A stretch of DNA of 64,000 nucleotides from contig JAHEWK010000034.1 of NCBI GenBank assembly GCA_020740775.1, forward strand, positions 248,001-312,000, in the 5' to 3' direction. The translations under genes were made by a program, and so were the position numbers. Under the pieces are notes generated by a model that was not told where the DNA came from, made no database searches, and worked only from the letters and a program-made list of their open reading frames with translations. The number at the start of each line of letters is the position of its first letter. The stretch's first letter is position 1. This document shows positions 42,962 through 52,787 of the stretch, piece by piece. This DNA is from Ilyonectria destructans (taxonomy: Eukaryota; Ascomycota; Sordariomycetes; Hypocreales; Nectriaceae).

Positions 42962-44036
42962 CATGCGCTTTTTCCAACATTTCTTGACGCAATGCTACCC
43001 GCACCATCCCTTGAAGCAAGAAGAGATTTGGACACACGACATCCCTTGTATCGCGCACAATGTATGGACCCCCTCAAGTGAACCGCTTTAAGGAATGCGG
43101 TGCTTGCCGAACGAGTTGGCTGACGTTTGCAGTACGAGTTCCTTATGCACTCTATCCTGGGGTTCTCAGCCTCACAATTGATCGCTTCCGACTCCAGTGT
43201 GATCACGTCAGCCATGGACCATCGCATCAAGGCCATAAAGGCCATCAAGAAGCGGTTGGCGGAGACGTCCAAGACCAGCATCACATATGAGGAGGCCAAC
43301 GCCATGGTGGCAACCTGCTATGCCTTGACCTTCCAGTCTATTAGCCTCGAAGACGGGCTTGTAGAGTACATGACGTTTATTCGCGGCATCATGATCGTGA
43401 TGATGCAGATGATGTTTCGTGGTATTAAGCTCATATTTGGTAACATAATAGAGCGGGATCGGGACGCCATCCTCGAGCCAATCATGGCAAACCTACCCCT
43501 CATTGAGAAGACGTGGGTGGACGCTGCTTTGGAAGCCATTACAAACCTAAAGCCGCTGTGTCTTGAACAGGTTGAGGTTGAGTATCACCAGGCGCTCGTT
43601 GAGATTGTGCAAAATCTTTACGTTAACTCTTGGGATGGTAATTTCTTTTTACTAATACCAAACAGAAGAGGCCAGTTACATCTAACTTGAAGCAGCATAC
43701 AAGTCATATACTAAGCAGTACATATGGTGGACGCTCCTCCCGCACTACTCGTTCCAAGAACTTATCAACCCCCATAACCAGGTCATGATCTTGCTGCACT
43801 CGCACTGGGTGTCGATCAACGAGATCATGTCATTCATCACGCAGCAAGAGTTGCATGCACGGGAGAAGTTGCCAACTCTCCGTGAGGGCCAGGCGGATAT
43901 TGACCCTGGATTTAATCGGTGGCTGAGGTATATGAATTCGCACGTGGACTATGAACACCAGATGTACAACCAATGGCCGATGTGGGTGGAGGAGCAGCTG
44001 AACCGGGATATTACGTTCTTTGGCAAGACTAGGTAG

Positions 44037-44521
44037 AGACATGAGTCACATGACTTCTAGTACTTGGTGGGCGTGCTTTTTCGGCGGGCTATGAGACATG
44101 GATAATATCGATGGGGGTTAGGATTGGTCTGGATATCGTCATGTGTCTGACGTCGGTGTGTTCTTTGGCTTTCAAGCGTGGCGCTTTGGATGGATCGAGG
44201 TTGGAAGACGAGTGGAAAGCAGCGCCTCTAATAAAGCGAGTCAGTCAAATCCGGCCTTGGATTTGGTTACTTGACCCCGCCCATACAGGGACTTGATTGT
44301 TTGGCAGACTTACCAAGTCAGCAAGTAAATTATCTCCGAGGCCGGTGGCCTACAAGTGCCTTTCGGTACGAAAGGTCTTTTAAGCTCCGGGATTCTCTAC
44401 CCAAAAATCGACTGCTCATCCCTGCAAACCCACCCCTGTCAAATTACCCGAACAGTTGTGCGAGAGGACAGTCAGGGCTCCTAATAGTGTGGACCATTAA
44501 GAGCACTATTAGTCCACACTG
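44037..44521. other. 3' flank of the TF gene, no gene seen
   Basis: Untranslated flank. A 9-bp inverted repeat (AGTGTGGAC...GTCCACACT, 44486-44518) lies just outside the Fot-1 left end. Confidence 0.5.
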
Positions 44522-44523
44522 TA

Positions 44524-46735
44524 CCATGCAGTACCCACCTGCCGTACGTACCCACCTCCCGTACAGCCAAAAAATTTGTTCCCCATACAAAATGCAATTT
44601 TTTAACCTCATGGGGAAAATTCACCAAAAATAGTAAAATAAATTGTTTCCAGATTTCAGATGAAAATAGAGTGTATTTTAATATTTTCTTGGTCTTTTAA
44701 CTTCACGGCCTGTGCGGGTGCGTATGACAGGTAACTCTTCCGCCTCCGAATTTGAACTTTCATCATCCTCCATCCCTCCCACCTCGATCACATCCTCAAC
44801 AGCCTCTGCCTCTTCAACTGCTTTGTTTAGCTCGGAAATAGTTTCACCAGCCACTAGAGCCTCGGCTAATGTCATGAACTTCTTGTTGGGATTGGGTATC
44901 GCCTTCCTCTTCTTGCCTCTACTCAACCGGCCGACTTCCTCCTCCAGACTGGTGACTCTTGCGCTCAGCGAGGCTATCTTTGACTCCTGGGCTTCAAACC
45001 CTTTTGATATCACAGAATATCGTCTTCTGGTTGAAGGGCTCTTGTTCTTTCCCAGATCTCTGATATGACGGCTGGTCTTTGGCGTATTATCAGAGTCGAG
45101 TTGCCCGTCTCTGAGACCCTCTGATGCAGGCGTAGTTTCCTTCTTGTCTGGTTGAATCTCCGGATGTGTGAGTGCTTTCTGTCGTGAAATTGGCCAGTTT
45201 CTAGTTACCCTCTAGCCTGAAAGGATGTTTTTCTTGGTCATACCCACTTCCCTGGCTTTGGCATAAGCCTTGATGAAGTTGACCTTATCCACCGGTGCAG
45301 AATCAGTCAGGCTTGACAACTTTTGGAGTTCTTTGCGATATGCAGCCTTGGAGGCGTTGAAAACGCCATTATCTAGCGGCTGTAGGCCATGGGAGCAATG
45401 AGACGGCAGGTAACAACAATATACGTTGTTCAAAAAGCACGTAGCCATCTACTCATCCTGGATTTTGAATCAGCGACGTTCATGATTCAAGCCAGCTAGA
45501 TACGCACAGATACGTGGCTTCCATGGCCATCTAATATAATAAGCCTGGCATCAGACTCGTCTTCTGGCTGTGTTTGAGGCAGATAGACCTCTTTGAGCCA
45601 CTCGACAGCGATATGGTTGTCTGTCCAGCCCTTCTCAGAAGTGATATAATACCAGTCAGCTATCTTCGTGAACTCATCGATAAACCACTGTTTCTGAAGC
45701 TCTTTTCCTTTGAAAATAATTCCTGGTTTCAAAAGACGGCCATCTGCAGTCACAGCTTCAATAAAGCTAGTCCAAGCGCGGGACTGTGAGCCTTTGAGGA
45801 AGGCCTTCCGCTTGGGATTGCTACTGCCGATAACCAAGGAATCCAAGCCTAGATTCGTAATAGATTAGTAACTTTTATGACAAAAACAATAAATACTTAC
45901 CAAATCCAGCCATGATACCGCCCTCGTCAACATTAACAGTGTTTTCTGGCTTGATCCAGCCATACTCGCTCTCCTGGACATCAAAGTACCAATTGACGGC
46001 CATTGGGGTAAAAGAATTGAATCTCGCAGCCTCCTGACGTTTTCCTACCTTCGTCTTGATCTTTGGATGACGTTTCATGAACCTGGCTAGCCAGTGTACA
46101 CCGATAGGCCTTTCTCGGCCTTGTTGTCTCAAGAGGGCAGCTACGGTGGCGCGAACTTGACTGTGAGAAGGGGCATAGCCTAAGGCCTCTTGTCTCAGTA
46201 TCCATGTAACTAATCTGGCCTCCTGAGACTTGGATAATAGCTGGGCAGGCTGGGTGACCTCAGACTTTGACGGTAGGCCTCTTAATCGGTCAGAGAGAGT
46301 GGTCGGAGGTATGCCATGCTTCTAGGCAGCCTGGTTCTGCGAGAGGCCATTATCTGTGACATCCAGTATGGCTTCAATAACATCGTTCTCTGTATAAGAC
46401 GTCTGAGGCATTTTCGAGGCGATTAAGGAAGGCTGGCATAGATAAAAAATTCGACGAAGCTTTAGAGAGGCTAGGTGATGAGGGAGGCATTTTGAGATAA
46501 TTTACATTAGTGTCATGCGACCATACCGCTTATGTGATCAAAAAAGCAATGTGAGAATATCAAACGCCATGAAACTCTTAATAAAACAGACATTGTTTCA
46601 TAGCAATAGCTTCAATTTTGGCCGAGCACCGCGCAAGTGAAGATGAGCATTTTGTATGGGGGAATTTTATTTTTGCTGTACGGTAGGTGGGTACGTACGG
46701 CAGGTGGGTACGTACGGCAGGTGGGTACTGCATGG
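44524..46735 (-). mobile_element. Fot/pogo-like transposon copy Fot-1, decayed
   Basis: A 2212-bp element with inverted ends beginning CCATGCAGTACCCACCTGCC, followed by CGTACGTACCCACCT-type repeats; the right end carries one extra repeat. TA sits on each side (44522-44523 and 46736-46737). It holds one broken transposase gene on the minus strand. Confidence 0.9.
44678..46411 (-). pseudogene. Fot-1 transposase pseudogene with TGG-to-TAG stops
   Basis: The ATG at 46411 (MPQTSYTENDVIEAILDVTD) opens a pogo/Fot DDE_1 transposase with short introns (GTAAGTATTT donor after MAGFG, near 45900; another after HGSHVS). Visible parts are the HTH/CENP-B region, NVDEGGIMAGFG, LIILDGHGSH and HGLQPLDNGVF (the three catalytic acids), and a basic coiled-coil tail (SKGFEAQESKIASLSARV). 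At least three in-frame TAG codons break it. Two of them replace Trp codons that the sister copy Fot-2 keeps as TGG (DEW/MAT near 45450; SGW/R near 45208). A third is in SQNQAA-stop-KHG. The pattern is that of repeat-induced point mutation. Confidence 0.9.
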
Positions 46736-46737
46736 TA

Positions 46738-47217
46738 GTCCAGACTGATAGTCCATGGACTATTGGTTCAGTGTACGTCTCTCGGTACGGAAGGCCGGAG
46801 GGATCAACTGGTCATAACCCCCCTGGCCTCACAGACCCTTGCCAATTGTCTCTTAGGTCGACCCTGGCGTGTGAGCCCATTCCTGCTTAGATAAATATCA
46901 CTCTTGGCCACATACGCTGCTCCCAAAACAGCCAAGTGCCAGAGCTGAGGCAGTGGCACTACGGCAGTATTGCTCGTATGATTCCATTCGCAATTTGCCG
47001 TTCTCCAGTCAACCCCAGATCTACAATTGCCAGTTGTTATGATAATATATCTCTCTGTATGTAACCATACTGTACCGGCTTCATATATACAAACTACCAT
47101 TCTCATCTCTACTATAAGAGAGTGCTCTTCTTCTTATACTTGAACTTGAACTGAAATCACTCTTCCTCCCATTCTTATCTACAGGTAAACCTTCTGTCTC
47201 TTTTACACAAGCCCATC
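46738..47217. other. Leader region of the 47218 gene
   Basis: No other gene. The last 100 bp are CT-rich, and TTATCTACAG/GTAAACC at about 47183 could be a small 5'-UTR splice acceptor. An inverted repeat (ATAGTCCATGGACTAT) lies beside the Fot-1 right end. Confidence 0.4.
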
Positions 47218-48357
47218 ATGCCTTCTACTTTGACTCCATTCTGTTCTATTGGGGGAGGCAGGCATGCCAGCTTCCAAGCTAAGAACCCCCGTGCAGTTTG
47301 CTGCCCCCATTGTGGACAACAGTTCAAACCGATCACTGATTGTGTTGATCTTACGGAGGACGACGATGAAGATGCCCCTACTCCTACTACCGTCCCTACT
47401 TCTCGCCCCAACGAGCGCCGCAAACTATCATCAACGATTATTCCTACCAATCGCTCGACTTCACTCCCCGCTGGTATCGAAAATGCCACGCTTGACGCAA
47501 TGGCTAGGCGTCAAGAAAGCATTGCCAATACGGGCCGCAAAGACCCAATTGCTATTGGGGTTCAAGCTACATTCTGGGTTGGTGCTGGAGCCTATGAATA
47601 TATTGGCGACATTAAGACCATTGAGTACAGCAGTGCGCCGAAAGCCGTACGGAAGTGCATGGGCAATGTTTCAGTTGTCCTCCATCACGACCACGGGACT
47701 CATGAGGCGATGGTGCGTTATCTAGTCAAGCAACTAGATCTAGAGCAGAGCAAGCATGCGTGGGAAGTTGTCTTCTCCGTCGAGAAAGGTGGCAGCGCGC
47801 CTGGACCAGCACGACTGCCCGAAAGGGCTTACACAACTACTAGACTCTACGACCTCTTGCGCCAGACTTCTACCAACTTTGACAAGGACATCAGGAGCTC
47901 TAAGGCTTCTCTGAGCTTCTGGCGTTTCTTTGAACTTGACCCTTTGGAGATGCCACCAAAGCCTAGGACCAAGAGGGGTTACGAGATCATGTCGGATGCT
48001 GACTCAGAGACATACTCGCCAAGTCCCAAGAAGAAAAAGGCCACTCGCCCAAAGGCACGCCTTCCAGCTGTCAAAGAAGAGCGGACTGTGACTGTGAAGT
48101 CAGAAGCTATTAAGCAGGAACCAACCACGCCTCTATCGGCAATAAAGGCGGCAATCAAACAAGAGCGCATCGTCGAAGACGAGCATATCGAGGATGACGA
48201 CCCCTTCCTCTCTGACGTTGAGAATAAGACTATGAATGAGTTATTGGCCGAGATTGTTGTCGCTGGGGATGAGGAGATCAGGGTTGAAACAACCCCTTCA
48301 AAGAGACAATCATCTCGTGTATCCAAGAAGTCATGGAAGGTGCAGCAGGATACATAG
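47218..48357 (+). CDS. Unrecognised nuclear-type protein with SUMO-related motifs
   Basis: A 379-residue, single-exon protein in a transposon-rich stretch. I recognise no family. What can be seen: a cysteine cluster CCPHCGQQF (28-36), then a hydrophobic-acidic patch CVDLTEDDDED (42-52) that fits the SUMO-interacting-motif consensus. A central folded region (about 100-240) includes PIAIGVQATFWVGAGAYEYI and WEVVFSVEKGG. A basic nuclear-localisation-like stretch SPSPKKKKATRPKARLP follows. Then come four psi-K-x-E SUMO-acceptor consensus sites within 30 residues (K286, K294, K299, K314), an acidic segment and a basic C-terminus. It is convergent with the DDE protein gene. It could be a host nuclear protein or the second gene of a transposon. 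Confidence 0.7.
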   Translation: MPSTLTPFCSIGGGRHASFQAKNPRAVCCPHCGQQFKPITDCVDLTEDDDEDAPTPTTVPTSRPNERRKLSSTIIPTNRSTSLPAGIENATLDAMARRQESIANTGRKDPIAIGVQATFWVGAGAYEYIGDIKTIEYSSAPKAVRKCMGNVSVVLHHDHGTHEAMVRYLVKQLDLEQSKHAWEVVFSVEKGGSAPGPARLPERAYTTTRLYDLLRQTSTNFDKDIRSSKASLSFWRFFELDPLEMPPKPRTKRGYEIMSDADSETYSPSPKKKKATRPKARLPAVKEERTVTVKSEAIKQEPTTPLSAIKAAIKQERIVEDEHIEDDDPFLSDVENKTMNELLAEIVVAGDEEIRVETTPSKRQSSRVSKKSWKVQQDT

Positions 48358-48571
48358 GAAGGTGTACTGTTGTGGCGTTAGGATCTCTTTATTCTTGTAA
48401 TTTTAGATACGGGTGTGTGATCAATACTCTTAGTCTATTTGCGTAACAAAGAGAATACTTGTAGTCCCTTACAGACGCTTTATGTATATGCACAGCACGG
48501 TCCTGATATGACAAAGGGTTACAATTAGTGTGTGATATCTTTGGCCATTGAAGGCCTCATGATACCTTAAC

Positions 48572-48642
48572 ACTTATCGCAAGTGAAGCCTCCAAAGTAT
48601 CAGGGGTGAGAGCGGGTCTTAGTGTGTGCACTTGCGATAAGT
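48572..48642. repeat. 14-bp perfect inverted repeat between convergent genes
   Basis: ACTTATCGCAAGTG (48572-48585) and CACTTGCGATAAGT (48629-48642) with a 43-nt loop. It lies between the ends of the 47218 gene and the DDE gene and could be a hairpin in either 3' UTR, or an element end. Confidence 0.75.
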
Positions 48643-48859
48643 TCAAGACCTGTGTTTCAATTGACAAGTAACCTTTTTGCGCTATTTGAGAAAGCCTTGG
48701 GTTCGAATTCTGTTTTTGCCTTTTTTGGGGGGGGCTGGTTGGCGTGCAGGTTGTGTAATTGCGATGAGGCTGCGCAACCAAGAGAAGGGAAGGTATGCAA
48801 CGAAGAGGAGGTGCGCAATGAAGAGAACTCGAAAGAACATACATATATATGAGGCTCAA

Positions 48860-50503
48860 TTAAAAGGCATCATCCTCTGCAGCTGCCGCAGCAACGCTTT
48901 GGCTGAGTTCTTCCACATTGATGCCATTGTCTCCTAAATGGCCTCTAAGTCGATCAAGGCCACCAACAGGCGTCTCTAAAAGGCCAATACTCGGGGCTGT
49001 GTTCTGCTCGAGATGACGCTGTAGATAATCACGCAAGGCGAGGTATGCAGACAGGCGTGGTGTTTCTCCAGAATCCCTCTCGTTATCCTCCTCTTCTTCC
49101 TTAGGATCATCTTTATATCCATATTCTTCTGCAAAGACTTCGCACACATCGATCGTATCGTCCGGCAAATATGCATCAAGGTCATAGAGGTCGTCGGCAA
49201 AGGCATTCTGCAACTCCTCGAGGCGGTCTTGAGGAATGACTTCAGCAAAGTTCGTAGCTTGATGAGCCTCAGGTTGATGATATAGTACAAAAGGCTGGCC
49301 CGGCACAACATGTGGTCTGTTGCTTTGCTTGCGAATGTAGTGGGAGTTCCACATCAACACAAAGTCGGCAAACTCCCTGCGCAGGATTGGCATGTAGATA
49401 TAGAGTAAGGCAATGCGGTCGGGGAGGGAGTCATTAGAGAAATGACTGGTCTGTGTGAGGGTTATGAAGTACTTCTGTAGATAAAGACTTTATGTTAGTT
49501 ACAGTAATGAGTCAAGAGAGAGAACATACCCGCCAAGCCCCTCCTCTTCCTCGAGAGAAGCGAAGCCACCAACTCTCAATCTTCTCATTACTAGTGCTTT
49601 TTCCATATATCCAGCACTGTCGGAATGTAATGGGATCCCTTTGTCCATCATCACGCACACGTAGTCGGTTTTGGGAGAGATACCAATGTGCACCCGCCAT
49701 GAGAACAGTTTCTCCTCCGCGGTCAGAGCGGACGAGATTCGGCATCTTCCCTCGCTCAGAGAGAACACGTAGATACTGGCCTGCTACACTACGCGATGTA
49801 CCAGCAGAGATTCCAATATAGAACCAGGTTATGTAGCGCGAGTAGGCATCAATTGAGGCGTAGATCTCAAATCCCCAGGCCTTGAGCTTGTCATGTGCAT
49901 CAATTGACCAGATGAAGTCAGGCCCTGGGGCAGTCCATCCAACGCGCTGGTATCTCATCGTCTTCCATCGATCTGTAACACTCGCAGGATGGAACTCTCG
50001 AAATGCATCATAGAGTACCTTCCGACTGAGTACGTGACCTTGTTGGCGCACGTAGGTATAGAGATATGTTCGGCCGTATGTATTGAGGATTGTATTGCGC
50101 CGGGACTGGGATTCGAAAAATTCTCGTACTTTTCGAGTTGGGGGGCGATTTTGTCTTCATCTTGGCGGCGCCAATGGCCGAGTTCTCGACGTATACGGCT
50201 CAGACCTGTCTTAGTGATAATGAAACCGTCTGAATGGAGCTGGAGGAGGAGGAAGTGATCATTGAGAACCTGTTGAAAGAAGAGGTATTTGATACGATCA
50301 CGTAGTTCCTCTGTATCCTGCGTCAACGTTCGAAAGGAAGTGCCCCATTTACGGAAGTTCCGGTAAAGTGTTGATTGACTTATCTCTAGGGAGTAGTCAG
50401 ATGCGAGTCGCTGCAGAATCTCTTGGTTAGTGAGCTTATCGTGAGACCTCCATTCCTCAAGCTGGAATTGATAGAGAGATAGATCGTGAGTTGGCCGAAC
50501 CAT
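48860..50503 (-). pseudogene. Integrase-core (rve-type DDE) transposase-like gene with one frameshift
   Basis: The ATG at 50503 opens a helix-turn-helix N-terminus (LTNQEILQRLASDYSLEISQ, STLYRNFRKWG). An rve/RNase-H-fold domain follows with D (FIWSIDAHDKL), D (VRSDRGGE) and E (SNEKIESWW), 58 and about 45 residues apart. Near 50130 one base seems to be missing: the frame APQLEK must shift to read VREFFESQSRRNTILNTYG, after which it is open. Intron 49529-49476 (GTATGT...CTACAG) joins WR to KYFITLTQTSHFSND. The second exon ends in an acidic tail (PKEEEEDNERD) and stop at 48860. About 546 residues. Similar integrase-core proteins are known in fungi, but I cannot assign a named superfamily. A sequencing error could explain the shift. 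Confidence 0.75.
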
Positions 50504-50935
50504 GTTCTCTCATCCCCGAGGATAAGTCAACAAGAGTAATACAGGACAGAAAAGTGGGGAAGAGAGAAAGGGGGAGGAAATGTCTCATACACAAGAGTGG
50601 AGAATAGAATCTTTTCATACCGCCTCGTATGCTACTACCCGTTGGCACATGTGGGCCCTTGGGGGCCCAGGCGAGCCAACCTAGCAAGCTAGGTTGGCCA
50701 CAAAAATGCGGGACATCGGAGGGGCCCGATTGTAACTGTGTTTTGCTGCCTTTTCCATCTTTTGACGTTCACAAGCTGTCCAAAGTCATTTTTGAGCCAT
50801 GAATTGAGGGAAATTGAGGCCTCTCGCGATGACAGATAAGATGACCTTTCTGATGACTATTATCTAGCTATGGAAGCTGCCGCTTGGGCATCCAGGCCTC
50901 GCCGCCTTTAGAGACGGTTCCCCATATAAATTAAG

Positions 50936-52787
50936 CTAGATCTCTGTCTCTTGGGCCCCCAGCCTGGCTTCTTGTGCAGCTCTTTCCTGCCTGATTATCT
51001 GCTCAATCTTCTTGATTCCTGATATGTGTTGTTGAGACTGTAACGGGCACGGTGTAGGCGGATCCGGCAACAGTGGTAATGAGGGTGATGAGGGCTGCGA
51101 GGGCGTAACCGGCGGCGAAGATGGCATCTCTCGCGATAGATCGATAAGTGGAAGATCCTCTTCTTCGTCAGCTTCGTCAGCTTCGTCAGCTTCTTTCTCA
51201 TCTCCCTCATCGTCGGTGGGCGGCTGGCCAAGGTTGAAAGTGATGGTATCGTCACTACCAGCAAGACCGGTCCAGTCTATCGCGTTCAGGGGTTTGGGAG
51301 CATATTTTGCTTGATGGATCGACTCTCTGACTTCCGGCGGTAACTGTGTATCTATTATGAAGCCGTCAGTCTTTTCATTAAGTAGTTGAGTCATCTCAGA
51401 GCGTTGTGTATCCATAGATAGATATTCCTTATCCTTCCCTGTATGTTCAAGCCACTTCTTAAACTGTAGCTTCTTAGTGACGCCGTTAATAGTCACTTCT
51501 TTATTAGCTCGCCACTCATCTTTGAGCTTTCCGAGCTCTTGGATGACCACGCTGCGTGCAGAGCGAATCTGTGCCTTCGCCTCTTTCTTTCGCCCTTCAG
51601 CGATGACCTCCTCCTGCTGATCACGCAGTTCTTGGAGACTCACGTTATGAGAGAAGTCTCCGACTGCCTTGGCCCTTTTTCCCCTCTTCTTTTCGTGATA
51701 ACGCTTCTCAATACGAGCCCGGCGGTCATCTACATACATCGTCACCGTGCTTTCGAGGAGAACAGCTTCCGTAACAACCTTGCGGACTTGGCTAAGCCCG
51801 GAGTGCGTTGGTGAGCTAAGGAGATTGGCATACTTCTCTGTAACGTGCTTCGCGGTATCAGAGGCACGTTGGAAGCGGGATTCAGAGGGCAAGAGAGAGG
51901 CAAAAGCAGGATCAACCGCTTGCTTTGACTTCAGCTGCTTCTTGACAAGATATGCCATTGCAGGCTCAGGGGAGGGAGGGAAAATGCCGGACTTTTCGAA
52001 GCCTGAGATAATGTTCTTTCGCTTGAATCCTTCGTCAAAGATCTTCTATTTTACATCTCTATTAGTATATATTCTTATAAGGAGAGGGCAGTCTAAGTTA
52101 CCTGAAAACTGGTCATAAAGTCAAGGCGAGAGAAGGAGGTCTTGCCTTGGCGTAATACTTGCCGGAGCGTCTTCTGATGGGCGTTTTTCAATGGCTGGAA
52201 GACTCCTACATCCATCGGTTGCAAGATATGCGTTGAATGAGGAGGCAAAGGAGCGAGAATAATATTGAACTTGGTACAATATTCAATAAATGCAAAGGCG
52301 CCGTGCCCAGTGAAGCTGTCGAATTGCTGGTCTGACCAAATGATGACCTTGAACATGTGTGTGTATTGTGTATCTGTTCACTGTAGCCCCCCCCCCTTTT
52401 TATCAGGGAGGTCTTGCTTTCCTTTTCTTCCTAATACGGGCCAGCCGGCCGAAGGCTCGGCGAGCCCCTTCCGAATCGCCTGACAATCTCCTGTTTCTCA
52501 TGTGACTCCCTGGAGCCCTGGTGTTCCAACATGCCACCAATTCAACAGAAGCCATCTAATACAAGAATTCGATAAATACTGTCAGCCCGATTATGAGAAA
52601 TTGGCGGCATATCATATTTGGCGTGCTTATGTATAGGATCTCGTAGATGCTCATCGCAACCAAACCAGTCCTCAAAACTCAGCTCGCGGCTCTGAACTGT
52701 AGCAGACTTCTCCCATGAGTGGCGGTTAAAATTAACTGCCCACGCAAAGGTAATCTCGCTGTTAGAAAACGCTGTATCTGACTGGGC
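50936..52787 (-). pseudogene. pogo-2 transposase fragment, interrupted by a solo LTR
   Basis: Reading leftward from 52787: SDTAFSNSEITFAWAVNFNR, HSWEKSATVQSRELSFEDWF, then RILVLDGF; the 231-bp LTR; then TGHGAFAFIEYCTKFNIIL, LQPMDVGVFQPLKNAHQ, TSFQ. An intron (GTAACTTAGA...AAATAG, about 52092-52030) leads to KIFDEGFKRKNIISGFEK and the Lys/Glu-rich C-terminus ending at 50936. It matches pogo-1 throughout at clear but not close identity, so the two are separate subfamilies. The N-terminal DNA-binding region and first catalytic Asp are missing. Confidence 0.9.
52317..52547. mobile_element. Solo LTR, 231 bp, inside pogo-2, GAAGC target duplication
   Basis: It starts TGTCGAATTG and ends CAATTCAACA, with a 10-bp near-perfect inverted end and TG...CA termini. 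Identical 5-bp GAAGC copies flank it (52312-52316 and 52548-52552). It cuts the pogo-2 coding sequence exactly between GF and TGHGA codons. It contains a run of 9-10 C and is unrelated by eye to the other LTRs in the window. Confidence 0.88.

Larger units (their letters stand above)
36785..44036 (+). pseudogene. Zn2Cys6 transcription factor gene interrupted by a Gypsy element
   Basis: Exons are 36785-37093, 37143-37229, 37307-37346 plus 42967-43061 (one exon cut by the insertion), 43133-43637 and about 43693-44036. A Ser-rich N-terminus precedes a Zn2Cys6 cluster split by intron 1: GCYNCKRRHIK then CQETHPACGHCTKTGLQC. The remainder is the fungal-specific regulatory half (FLMHSILGFSASQL, HRIKAIKAIKKRL, QYIWWTLLPHYSFQELI, QVMILLHSHWVSI), about 459 residues in all. 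Intron 4 ends at a non-YAG acceptor (GAAG) and is the least certain. Every coding piece is open. Only the Gypsy, inserted at the Met codon of LQDM/RFF, separates the DNA-binding domain from the rest. Target genes are unknown. Confidence 0.88.
50638..52787 (-). mobile_element. pogo-2, 5'-truncated relative of pogo-1
   Basis: The right inverted repeat begins CCCGTTGGCACATGTGGGCC at 50638, with TA before it (50636-50637), and is close to that of pogo-1. The body carries the C-terminal two-thirds of the transposase on the minus strand. It contains a solo LTR (52317-52547). The other end is cut at 52787, where hAT-3 begins, so the 5' third and left inverted repeat are missing. Confidence 0.88.

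Noticed and set aside
48660..48740. GGTTCGAATTC followed by a T-rich run, resembling a tRNA/SINE B box with a pol III stop
   Set aside because: No matching A box at the right distance and no cloverleaf could be drawn. Chance match.
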